A stretch of DNA of 64,000 nucleotides from CBDHGY01 sp965263325 (GTDB lineage Bacteria; Pseudomonadota; Alphaproteobacteria; Caulobacterales; Hyphomonadaceae): contig CBDHGY010000002.1 in assembly GCA_965263325.1 (NCBI GenBank), forward strand, positions 1,364,001 to 1,428,000, given 5' to 3'. This document shows, piece after piece, positions 45,248-53,849 of this stretch. A program made the position numbers and the translations under genes. Positions within the stretch are counted from its first letter, which is position 1; the number at the start of each line of letters is the position of its first letter. The notes beneath the pieces were generated by a model, which was not told where the DNA came from, made no database searches, and saw only the letters and a program-made list of their open reading frames with translations.

Positions 45248-45613
45248 CTAAATCAGGCCAGCTTCGCTAAATTTGCTTTTGATAATGTCGGCGTCAAACG
45301 GTTTCATCACAAACTCGTTTGCGCCAGAGCGCACGGCTTCACCAATGTGCTCAGCGTCGTTTTCCGTCGAGCAAAAGACGACGACAGGATCTTTGCCGCC
45401 TTCTTCGCGCCGCAGCGATCGCAGGAAATCAAGACCATTCATGACCGGCATGTTCCAATCAAGCAGAACAGCGTCGGGCATTTGCGTACGGCAATGCTCC
45501 AGCGCCTCAGCGCCATCACCGGCTTCTACGACTTCGAATTGGAGATCTTGGATGATGCGGCTCGCAACTTTGCGAACCACCCGAGAGTCATCGACGATCA
45601 GGCAGCGTTTCAT
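45248..45613 (-). CDS. single-domain CheY-like response regulator
   Basis: The protein has 121 residues. It has the acidic pair D8/D9, phospho-acceptor D52 in VLLDWNMP, and the conserved Lys in FVMKPF. No output domain is present. It lies between chpT and cheR on the same strand, so it may connect the CckA-ChpT phosphorelay with motility or act as a CpdR-like or CheY-like partner. This link is inferred from position. Confidence 0.93.
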   Translation of the reverse strand: MKRCLIVDDSRVVRKVASRIIQDLQFEVVEAGDGAEALEHCRTQMPDAVLLDWNMPVMNGLDFLRSLRREEGGKDPVVVFCSTENDAEHIGEAVRSGANEFVMKPFDADIIKSKFSEAGLI

Positions 45614-45702
45614 GTCACAAATCCACTCAGTGTGTCTCTACTGGTTAAAGATCACACGAATTGTGTTAACACTTTGCTTACGAAAAACGCCGTCGGCAGC
45701 GT

Positions 45703-46350
45703 TTAGCCGCTGGCTCGGATGCCGCCCGCGGAAATCTGGATGTGTTCATCGCTGATTTGTGTCGCTTCGATACCGCCAGATCCAAGATCTTTTGCCATCA
45801 TCTGCGCAAATACAGGCTGGACGGATTTACCGCACCATCCGTCTTCGGGCGCGTTTCCAGCCAGACCGTTGACCGTCAAATCCTTCAACTGAGTTCGTTT
45901 CCCTTTGGCATCGACCGTTATCGCCATGCTGCCGCCCTCATCGCGGATTTTCACAGAGATCACACCGCCCCAAGGCACGCAGTCAACTGCGATCAGCACC
46001 ATGTTCATCATCAAGCGCACTTGAGAGTAGCCAAAATGCGCTGTCTCAATGTCCCATTCGATTGACGGTTTGTAGGTCGCCACAAAGTTCTCGGTGATCG
46101 ATTTGGCTTTGTGAACATCAGCCATGCCGGAATTGAGGCCTTGCGAGCCGAATGCGTAGCGCAAGAATTCCAGTTTTGCCGCTGCGTCCGAAAGGCCCTT
46201 TTTCACAAGCGCTTCGGCTTGCTCATGCATCTCCTCACCTCCCGGCTCATCCATCATTTCAAGTGCCGACATCGCAGAAGACACCGGGGAAACAAGGTCA
46301 TGGCAAAGACGCGACGCAACAAAAGCTGTCAAATGAGATGGATCAATCAT
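45703..46350 (-). CDS. chpT: ChpT-type histidine phosphotransferase
   Basis: The protein has 215 residues. The start FVASRLCHDLVSPVSSAMSALEMM places phospho-accepting His17 in the HD-xxx-P motif of ChpT, followed by a degenerate HATPase-like domain (MMNMVLIAVDCVPWGGVISV) that lacks the ATP-binding boxes. In Caulobacter ChpT passes phosphate from CckA to CtrA and CpdR. With divL in the same window, the CtrA-control branch is well represented. Confidence 0.9.
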   Translation of the reverse strand: MIDPSHLTAFVASRLCHDLVSPVSSAMSALEMMDEPGGEEMHEQAEALVKKGLSDAAAKLEFLRYAFGSQGLNSGMADVHKAKSITENFVATYKPSIEWDIETAHFGYSQVRLMMNMVLIAVDCVPWGGVISVKIRDEGGSMAITVDAKGKRTQLKDLTVNGLAGNAPEDGWCGKSVQPVFAQMMAKDLGSGGIEATQISDEHIQISAGGIRASG

Positions 46351-46452
46351 GGGTCCGTGTGGTCCTTCAGGCCGATGGTGCGTGTTATATTTGCGACACT
46401 CACTATACGATTCGTAGAAGTTCCGCGCCTACCAAACGCCTAGAATGGGCAA

Positions 46453-46584
46453 TTATTCATCTGGCCGGTCGATATCATCATAACCGTGCTTGGCGCTGTA
46501 ATGGCTGAGATAGAGCAGCACGCCCCAAACGGCGAAGCTGAGCAATATGCCCAGCCCCAGTGCGATCCAGCCATGAACGCTCAT
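46453..46584 (-). CDS. 43-residue membrane protein coupled to ydbL
   Basis: One hydrophobic helix (IALGLGILLSFAVWGVLLYL) is followed by a charged tail that reads YSAKHGYDDIDRPDE. Its ATG shares one base with the ydbL stop (TAATG), a sign of translational coupling. No family is recognised. It would sit in the inner membrane and may belong to the YdbH-YnbE-YdbL system. It is too short for most gene finders. Confidence 0.65.
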   Translation of the reverse strand: MSVHGWIALGLGILLSFAVWGVLLYLSHYSAKHGYDDIDRPDE

Positions 46585-46967
46585 TACTGCGGCAGCTTTG
46601 CGTCTTCTGCGCGCACCCAAAATCCGGTCGTATCGACGACCATGTCGCCGGGCGCTGCCTTTTCAATCTGCTTGATGCCAGTGACCATCGCCACCTGAGC
46701 GGGTGACGCGCCTGATTCATTGGCCAGCTTCTGATAGAGCCCGCGGCGTTTCGCGTTGATCTCATCAACTTTTCGAACGAGCGAAGGTTCCGCGCCGTCG
46801 CGTGTCACAAAGCCAAGATAGCCGTCGAGCTGCTCCCCTACGATGCCGCGCTCTTTCGCAGCATCTACTTGTGGATCTCCAGCAAACGCTGCAGGCGCAA
46901 TAACTATCGACGACAGAGCGAGCGCGAATGCAGCAATCCATGCCCGAATATTAAATAACTTGTTCAT
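46584..46967 (-). CDS. ydbL: YdbL family (DUF1318) secreted protein
   Basis: The protein has 127 residues. A signal peptide (IAAFALALSSIVIAPAAFA) precedes the DUF1318 region: AKERGIVGEQLDGYLGFV, INAKRRGLYQKLANESGASP and a closing GFWVRAED. In E. coli, YdbL is encoded with YdbH and YnbE and acts in the periplasm. Here the same three genes are in the same order. Confidence 0.9.
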   Translation of the reverse strand: MNKLFNIRAWIAAFALALSSIVIAPAAFAGDPQVDAAKERGIVGEQLDGYLGFVTRDGAEPSLVRKVDEINAKRRGLYQKLANESGASPAQVAMVTGIKQIEKAAPGDMVVDTTGFWVRAEDAKLPQ

Positions 46968-46979
46968 CTCATCCCCTCC

Positions 46980-47168
46980 TTAGAACAGATCCGGATTGTC
47001 CGCGATCAATTCCTCGACATCCTTGTCGAGTTTTACGCGGATTTCCTGATCAATCTTCACGTTGAGATCAATCTTGATTGGCTTATCCGACGGCTCGATC
47101 TTGATCGTCGGGTTACACGCGGCAACGAGCAATCCAGCTGCGCACGCAAGTATCGTTAGTTTCTTCAT
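46980..47168 (-). CDS. ynbE: YnbE-like outer-membrane lipoprotein
   Basis: The protein has 62 residues. A lipobox (LLVAAC) follows a short signal sequence, and the mature part is rich in alternating Ile/Lys strands (TIKIEPSDKPIKIDLNVKID). YnbE in E. coli sits in the outer membrane and is proposed to pair with the end of YdbH. ATG at 47168 gives the normal lipoprotein start. Confidence 0.88.
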   Translation of the reverse strand: MKKLTILACAAGLLVAACNPTIKIEPSDKPIKIDLNVKIDQEIRVKLDKDVEELIADNPDLF

Positions 47169-47243
47169 AGAGCTCGGCTCCAAAATGTTACCCTCATGTT
47201 GGGCAAAGCGGCCTGAACGTCAATTGAACAAGCGCACGTCCCT

Positions 47244-50200
47244 TTATTCACTCTCTACTGAAACGCCAGCATTCTCAAGTATTTGCTCTTTGACCTGGTC
47301 AATAATGACCGTACTTGAGAGAGATGTGCGTGCGCTCCTGATCAATTGGGCAAGTTCAGAGGTTACATTTATGTTATATTCGAAAGGCTGACCTGACAGC
47401 ACATCTGCGTTCCGCCCAAGAAGTTTCAAGCCAACAATAATTTCGCCCGCGATATTTCCGTCCGCACGCAATTCCAGCACTTCAAAATCCAGAGCCTTGA
47501 TTGCATCCACCGCATGATCTGTGAACTCCCCATAACCCTTTGCACTGTCTAAACCTGACCCAGTATAACCCAACTTACCTCCCCGCTCATCTGCGGTCAG
47601 AACCGCCCCCCGGAGGAAGGCGTCTGGCCCAATAATTTCGAGCGGAAAGGAACCACTGACAGTGCCCTGCGCCTTTATTTCCTTTAGCGACAAAGCTTCG
47701 GTAAGCTGGTTAAGCTCTAACTTTTCAGCCGTGATCGTTACCAATTCTGTTTTGCCGCCAACTTCCCAACTCGTCGGCGCAACGACCAGCTCACCGCCTG
47801 CAAAAGGCCAACGCGCTCCCTGCAGCTGCAGCAAACGGCCATCGACAAGCTGAAACGCGATGCGGCCGTTCTGCAAAGGCACACCTGGATCAATCATCCC
47901 GACACTGACGATTTGGTCTGGCAGAGTCGTCAGGTCCAATATGTCGGAGAAACTTACGCTGCCACTCACACCACTGATCGTACCAAGCCGGAACGTATCA
48001 AAACTCAAGTCGCTAAACGACACATTCCCGGTGCCGGCAAGATCACCGTGTGTAATAGTAAAGTCCGCATTGCCTTTCATGGTTCCGCGCGCATTCGGCA
48101 ACACAGGTCTAAGCAAGTCAGATAAATCGTGAGGTTGCAGGCGGCCCGGCTCAAACTGCAGCTCTCGGCCCGAAAGCGATGCCGTTCCGCTCAGATCTGA
48201 TAGTCCCAAATCCATTCGGGCTTCTGCAATCGTCCAACCAGAACGTTGGAGACGCAGCGGACCTGTCATGACGATCCGGCCATCTTTGATTGTGGCCGAA
48301 AGGTCTGCGCGTATCGGCGTGTAGATCGGGTCGTCGCGGTAGTCCTCTATTCGCACATCATTGGACCGCAGCTCACCGGTAAAACCGGTTTCTGGAACAC
48401 TTCCTGCAAACTCGAAGCCCGCGGAAGAGACTTTTGCCGGAATTAAGTCGCCGTCAAATGTTGAGTTCCCGAGACTTGCTGCGAACTGAAATGGCCCATC
48501 GCCTGTTTCTAATGTCAGGAGCGGATCACGCGCATCAATCTTTAGCTGTCGCTCACCCAATGTGATGGGAGCGAGGAGCGCACGTGATTTGATTTCCGCA
48601 CGGAGTGATTTCCCGAGCTGCCAATCCATCACGCTGTCTGTAAAATTAAGTGCGCCCTGAGAATCACGCGTTTTGAAAGGCAAGCGTATATCGCCGAGCG
48701 CCAATGTGCCAGTTGGCTTGCCATTTTCTGAACGCACAAATCGGCCGTCTTCAGGGCAAATTTTCAATGCGACCGGGTCGAGCGAAAGCGCGTCAGACCC
48801 CGCCCCATCTGTTTTCAAATCAAGGCAAGCCGACTGGCCAGTTTGTATCCGCCATCCTTCCGCGCCGCGTGTCGCCTCAAACCCGCCCGATAGCGTTGTG
48901 TCCTTCAGCGCCACTCCCGGAAACGCGCCGGCGATCATCACATCCCCTTTTGTACCAACGCGCAGCTGCCCGCTCGCCGATTCCATCTGAAATGGACGCA
49001 GTTTTACGCTGAGTGTTCGGCCCATTTCAGTCCATGGCTCAAGCTCAAGTACCGCCGCATCAATGCTAAGCTGGTCTGGCGTGGCCGCCGCAGAATTCAG
49101 CGTCGATCGCAAGGTCGGACCGCCGCCCCCCGAGGCCACGACCTCTCCGCTGACCAACAAACCATTATTCGAAAGCTGCAGCCATTGCGGTGTTGTCGAC
49201 GGCTCGATGCTGATGGTCATACCGCTTGCTGCTGTTAACGCAGTGGGCCGGGAGGCCGTTAGCCGCCAACGATCTCCTTTTCTGGAAAATTCGATATCTG
49301 CGCCGGAATCAAAAGAAGCGAGCGCATTGTCCAATGCAGTATGCAGCGCGGCTCCATGAGCGGAAAATGGCTCAGGCAGTCCAACACCTTCCAGCCAAGC
49401 GCGCCGGCGCGGTGCATAAATCGCCGCTGCTTTAAGAACCCCTGATCCTGAAAATTCGAGTGAGCCGGGATCATTTGAATTGAGCTCCAGTCGCCCGGAA
49501 GCACTCGCCTGCTGTGCCAGCCCGGTAAGCGTCGAAACGGATTTTGCGGTGAATGCGATTGGCCCCGATATGTTTGAGCCGGCCCGAGACAAATCTGAGT
49601 TCAGGGACATCGCTTCGCTTGCAATGCCGCCCAGATTGACAGTTTCAGCGGTGACTTCACCAGCAATCCGTTGAAGCGATTGCATCGCCTTATCAATACC
49701 GCCGTCGGGCAGGTCAGATAAATAAGCCTCACCATGTGTTTTAACGCCGGTTAAGCGGCGATCACCCAGCCCTAAATTTTCCGCCGTGCCATTCCATTGT
49801 ATGACCGGCGCATCTTCTTCGCCCGCAAGCGTCGCTTCAAAGACCGCGGCTTGCACATTCAATTCACCAAGCAGCGCTTGGTCTATCTCCACTTCAGCTG
49901 TTCCCGTGACACGCCCCTCGGCGATGGCGAGAGTTGCTTCGCCCTTTGTCCAAACCAGCCGGTCAGTTCCAGATTGCAACTGCGCGGGGCTAATTTTGAT
50001 CAGCGCTTCACCCGATTGCGGCAGCGCGCCGGATACATTCACCATGCCTGAAAGTTCGCCGGCAGGTGTAACCAGCACGATGCGGCCATCTTTAATCGTT
50101 ACATTAATTGGGTCACCGCCGCCGTCTTCGCCGCTTGCGAGCTTATCAAGGCCGCCAAGATCAAGGCGCGTGCCATCAAAACCAGCGTTTAGAACAGGTT

Positions 50201-50528
50201 GATTGATCGTAACGGACTCGACTGCCGGAGACAGAAAACGCGGCCAAGAGTACGATGCATTAATCGCCCCTGTGCGAAGAACTTCGCGCCCATTCGATAA
50301 AATGATAAGCTCGTCGATCTCAGCAGAATTTAAACCTATCTGCTTAAATTCTGCCTGGCACTCCAGCCCGCGTTGATCGCAATATCGCGCGAGGTAGGAT
50401 TCAGCGAAACTCATTCGAAAAACCCAAGCTGCGGCCGCAAATAGCGCAATAGATACCAACAACAGCACCAGTGCCGCAGCAAGCCATCGCAGCGGTCTTC
50501 GCTTATTGTTTTCGGCTATCGTTTCCAA
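47244..50528 (-). CDS. ydbH: YdbH family AsmA-like intermembrane lipid transport protein
   Basis: The protein has 1094 residues. An N-terminal membrane helix (LAAALVLLLVSIALFAAAAWVF after a basic stretch) anchors a long series of repeated beta-strand units (about residues 50-1070), matching YdbH, a relative of TamB and YhdP that forms a groove for phospholipids between inner and outer membranes. The C-terminal part carries the conserved domain that meets YnbE. The first codon is TTG and no ribosome binding site is clear, so the exact start is uncertain. Confidence 0.85.
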   Translation of the reverse strand: METIAENNKRRPLRWLAAALVLLLVSIALFAAAAWVFRMSFAESYLARYCDQRGLECQAEFKQIGLNSAEIDELIILSNGREVLRTGAINASYSWPRFLSPAVESVTINQPVLNAGFDGTRLDLGGLDKLASGEDGGGDPINVTIKDGRIVLVTPAGELSGMVNVSGALPQSGEALIKISPAQLQSGTDRLVWTKGEATLAIAEGRVTGTAEVEIDQALLGELNVQAAVFEATLAGEEDAPVIQWNGTAENLGLGDRRLTGVKTHGEAYLSDLPDGGIDKAMQSLQRIAGEVTAETVNLGGIASEAMSLNSDLSRAGSNISGPIAFTAKSVSTLTGLAQQASASGRLELNSNDPGSLEFSGSGVLKAAAIYAPRRRAWLEGVGLPEPFSAHGAALHTALDNALASFDSGADIEFSRKGDRWRLTASRPTALTAASGMTISIEPSTTPQWLQLSNNGLLVSGEVVASGGGGPTLRSTLNSAAATPDQLSIDAAVLELEPWTEMGRTLSVKLRPFQMESASGQLRVGTKGDVMIAGAFPGVALKDTTLSGGFEATRGAEGWRIQTGQSACLDLKTDGAGSDALSLDPVALKICPEDGRFVRSENGKPTGTLALGDIRLPFKTRDSQGALNFTDSVMDWQLGKSLRAEIKSRALLAPITLGERQLKIDARDPLLTLETGDGPFQFAASLGNSTFDGDLIPAKVSSAGFEFAGSVPETGFTGELRSNDVRIEDYRDDPIYTPIRADLSATIKDGRIVMTGPLRLQRSGWTIAEARMDLGLSDLSGTASLSGRELQFEPGRLQPHDLSDLLRPVLPNARGTMKGNADFTITHGDLAGTGNVSFSDLSFDTFRLGTISGVSGSVSFSDILDLTTLPDQIVSVGMIDPGVPLQNGRIAFQLVDGRLLQLQGARWPFAGGELVVAPTSWEVGGKTELVTITAEKLELNQLTEALSLKEIKAQGTVSGSFPLEIIGPDAFLRGAVLTADERGGKLGYTGSGLDSAKGYGEFTDHAVDAIKALDFEVLELRADGNIAGEIIVGLKLLGRNADVLSGQPFEYNINVTSELAQLIRSARTSLSSTVIIDQVKEQILENAGVSVESE

Positions 50529-50681
50529 AATTTTTGCTCGGTTTAATGATTACGCTCTCATTATATGCGAGTTTCTGCTTGATCCTGTAGATATTTTAAC
50601 CACCATCAGGCTCAATATATGTGAATGAAGCCTGTATAAATGGAGTGATGCGGGCTGGGTTGAGTAATCGAGGTAGAGTTT

Positions 50682-52049
50682 ATGGCAGGTCCCGCTGGCA
50701 CGCCCACACCTAAAGAGTATCCATCCTCGGCCAGAATTGGAATTGGCGTTTTTGTTCTCTTAGGCCTTATTGCGAGCGCTTTTGCTCTCAGCAGCACCAA
50801 CCACCCGCCAACTGCCACTTCAGAATCAATACTCGTAGAGACACCCTCCCTTCCCGACATTGGAATTCTTGATCTTGCAAATTCAGAGAAACCTATAGTT
50901 TTAAAAGCGGTGGCAGCAAAGCTGCGCCGCGGCGGCACACTTCAACAAGCCCTCATTAAATCCGGCGCAAACCGCGGCGACGCACACGCGGCGATGCAAG
51001 CGGTTTTCGACACGGGCTCGGTAGATCCCAAACGTCTTCAAGTCGGTCTTGAAGTTAATGCATTCCTCAAAACCGATGAGTCTGGCGAAAACCGTATTGA
51101 AGCACTTTCACTTCGTCCCGAACCCGGCAGGCAAGTATTCGTTAAACGAAAGGGAGACGAATTTCTCACCGCGCTTCTGGAGCCGAAACTAACCCCGAGC
51201 TACAAACGCGTTGCTGGTTCTATTGAATACAGCCTCTATCAGACCGCCCTATCGCTTGGTTCAAAAGACGAGCATATTGCCGGATTTGCCTCGGCTTTTG
51301 CTTTTGACATTGACTTCCAGCGCGAAATTCAGCCGGGCGACACATTCGAAATGGTTTTCCCCATCTGGCAGGATGAACGTGGCAGACCGGTAAAGACCGG
51401 CGAGATTATTTACGCCGCGCTCGACGGTCACAGGAAAACCAAGCAGTACTACTGGCATACCCCGTCCGATGACGGTATTCCCGCATGGTATGACGAGAAT
51501 GGCGAGTCAGCCACGCGCTTCTTGATGAAAACACCGATCAACGGTGCCCGCCTTTCATCTAGCTTTGGACGCCGCCGGCATCCAATCAGCGGCTATTCTC
51601 GCATGCACAAAGGTACCGACTTTGCGGCCCCAAGAGGAACGCCTGTCTATGCGGCAGGGCATGGCGTGATCGAACGCTCCAGCAGGTATGGCGGCTATGG
51701 GAAGTATGTCCGTATTCGTCATGCAAATGGTTATAAGACGGCTTACGCTCATCTTTCGCGGTATGGTCGTGGAATAAGAAAAGGCAGCAGGGTGCGGCAA
51801 GGTGACATAATCGGCTATGTTGGCTCTACGGGAGCATCAACAGGGCCGCACCTCCACTATGAAGTCATCGTAAATGGACGCCATGTGAACGCCATGTCGC
51901 TAAATCTACCTACGGGACGCAAGCTAGCGAATACTGAGGGTATGCTGCCTGAATTCTTGGCAAAGCGGCGTGAGATTGATCAGATCAGGCAATCGCGCGG
52001 CGCACGAATCGAAGTGGCTACTACAGTTTCTGGCAGCCAGGTTAACTAA
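50682..52049 (+). CDS. M23 peptidoglycan endopeptidase, first copy
   Basis: The protein has 455 residues. One N-terminal membrane helix (IGIGVFVLLGLIASAFAL), an OapA/LysM-like part (LRRGGTLQQALIKSGANRG) and a C-terminal M23 domain: HKGTDFA and HLHYEV hold the zinc ligands. It cuts peptide cross-links of the cell wall in the periplasm. A second M23 gene with the same layout follows 365 bases later. GAGG precedes the ATG. Confidence 0.92.
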   Translation: MAGPAGTPTPKEYPSSARIGIGVFVLLGLIASAFALSSTNHPPTATSESILVETPSLPDIGILDLANSEKPIVLKAVAAKLRRGGTLQQALIKSGANRGDAHAAMQAVFDTGSVDPKRLQVGLEVNAFLKTDESGENRIEALSLRPEPGRQVFVKRKGDEFLTALLEPKLTPSYKRVAGSIEYSLYQTALSLGSKDEHIAGFASAFAFDIDFQREIQPGDTFEMVFPIWQDERGRPVKTGEIIYAALDGHRKTKQYYWHTPSDDGIPAWYDENGESATRFLMKTPINGARLSSSFGRRRHPISGYSRMHKGTDFAAPRGTPVYAAGHGVIERSSRYGGYGKYVRIRHANGYKTAYAHLSRYGRGIRKGSRVRQGDIIGYVGSTGASTGPHLHYEVIVNGRHVNAMSLNLPTGRKLANTEGMLPEFLAKRREIDQIRQSRGARIEVATTVSGSQVN

Positions 52050-52414
52050 AAAAATTGTCTCGAAAAGCTACAATATTGTATAATATTGCAATGCGCGAAT
52101 ACTTGTAGTTATAACAGTATTCAAGGGGATCGGACGCTCGCAGAGCCATTTTAGTACAGCCATTTCCGGAAAGCCGCTGCGCAAGACGCGTCAGCGGCTT
52201 TCTTCTATTAGGCGAATTTTAGTGTGACCCAGAGTCATCGCCGAAAAAATCGTGACTGGCGCGTTACTTGCTTTTTCGTTCTCATCCAGACATCTAGCGC
52301 TGGTCGGAGTGGAGAAGTGTAGCTTTTCGCGTGGACAAACTGACTGTAGATCGGTGCCGCGCATAACGAAGATAATCGATCGCTGTTCGCAGCGACGGAA
52401 AAGGGAACGGTGAA
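52050..52414. other. spacer between the two M23 genes
   Basis: It holds the terminator at 52170-52201 and an upstream region for the second M23 gene. I see no gene in it. Confidence 0.5.
52170..52201 (+). terminator. intrinsic terminator after the first M23 gene
   Basis: AAAGCCGCTG and CAGCGGCTTT pair perfectly over 10 bases, with the loop also closing through CGC/GCG. TTTCTTCT overlaps the 3' arm and continues after it. Confidence 0.75.
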
Positions 52415-53830
52415 ATGGTGGACGCTCGCCGGCATGAGGCAGAGGCATTGCTTCAGCCTGAACACAGCAAACTCGTACGTTACGCAGGCAACACTGCAGC
52501 AGCCCTCTGCGGATTGATGGGATTATGTCTTCTATTGGCATTTTCTCCGCGGCACGCCGCTCCGCTCGGCGCGCAGCTGACATCTGCCCCGATCACATCG
52601 CTCGTCGAAGCGCCGCTCGATCTTAATGACTTAGCCGCTCCGGCACCCACGATTGAACGCACTGGCATCGTAACAAAATCAGTAAGCGCGCTCGAAGTGA
52701 TGGAAGTTCTTGGAGCTGACCGCGAACAAGCAGAAGCAGCGCTCGCCTCATTAGAAGCTGAAGGCTTCGTATCTAAAAAGAACTTGAAATCAGGCCTTCA
52801 CCTGAATGTTCATCTTGCATCCGGTCCATCTGCCGATACCGGAAGAACTCTTAAAGCCGTAACGATGCGAACATCGCTCGGAAAGAGCGTTATCGCAAAA
52901 CGGCAGGCCAATGGAGCGTATTTCAGCGCGGAACTTTCACCGCGACTTACACTCTCCTACCGGCGAGTAGCTGGAACCATTAACTCTTCACTCAGCAACG
53001 ACATGCAGCGCGCCGGCGCAGAAAAAAAGCAGGTCGCAAAATTCCTCTCAGTGTTTGCATATAACCCGAAAGTACCTCGCGCGCTCGCCAAAGGTGACAG
53101 CTTCGATATGGTCTATGAAGCTTGGGAAGATGAACGCGGCGAGCTCATCAAAAAAGGCGATGTTGTGTACGCCGCGCTTGAGGGCGACGCCATTCACCGC
53201 GGCTTCTATCGCTACACACCGCATGATACAGGCGTCACCGACTTCTTCGATACCGACGGGGATAGTGCTGAGCGCTTCCTAATGCGCAATCCTGTTCCAG
53301 GCGCGCGCATCAGCTCGAATTATGGCATGCGCACACATCCCATCACCGGCAAGTATCAGCCCCACAAGGGCGTCGATTTTAAAGCACCGATGAGCTCGCG
53401 GATCTATGCGGCTGGCGACGGTGTCGTTGAAAAAATAGGTCGGAATGGTGGATACGGTCGCCACGTCCTGATCCGCCATGCAAATGGGTACAAGACAGCT
53501 TACGCACACATGTCCGGCTATAGCCGCCAGCTCTATATCGGCGCAAAAGTGAAACAGGGAGACCTTGTCGGATTTGTCGGATCGACCGGCCACTCAACGG
53601 GGCCACACCTGCACTATGAAGTGATCCATAATGGGTTTCACGTTGACCCAATGAAACTCCAACTTCCGACCGGCCGTAAACTGGCAGCCAAGCCAGCGGT
53701 TCTCAAACAGTTCGACACGCATCGCCGCGATATCGATAAAGTGCGCCGGGGCCTTGGCGCGACCGTAGAATATGCAGCGATCTCAGCGGCTGGACCGGCC
53801 ACTGCAGCGCGGATGGGTGAAGCGCCCTAA
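52415..53830 (+). CDS. M23 peptidoglycan endopeptidase, second copy
   Basis: The protein has 471 residues and the same layout as its neighbour: membrane helix near residues 28-48, a middle OapA-like part and a C-terminal M23 domain (HKGVDFKAP, HLHYEVIHNGFHVDP). Similar blocks such as LSPRLTLSYRRVAGTINSSL match the first copy, so the pair arose by duplication. AAGGGAA precedes the ATG. Both probably act on peptidoglycan during growth or division. Confidence 0.92.
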   Translation: MVDARRHEAEALLQPEHSKLVRYAGNTAAALCGLMGLCLLLAFSPRHAAPLGAQLTSAPITSLVEAPLDLNDLAAPAPTIERTGIVTKSVSALEVMEVLGADREQAEAALASLEAEGFVSKKNLKSGLHLNVHLASGPSADTGRTLKAVTMRTSLGKSVIAKRQANGAYFSAELSPRLTLSYRRVAGTINSSLSNDMQRAGAEKKQVAKFLSVFAYNPKVPRALAKGDSFDMVYEAWEDERGELIKKGDVVYAALEGDAIHRGFYRYTPHDTGVTDFFDTDGDSAERFLMRNPVPGARISSNYGMRTHPITGKYQPHKGVDFKAPMSSRIYAAGDGVVEKIGRNGGYGRHVLIRHANGYKTAYAHMSGYSRQLYIGAKVKQGDLVGFVGSTGHSTGPHLHYEVIHNGFHVDPMKLQLPTGRKLAAKPAVLKQFDTHRRDIDKVRRGLGATVEYAAISAAGPATAARMGEAP

Positions 53831-53849
53831 CGGCCTCATCCGCTGAAAC

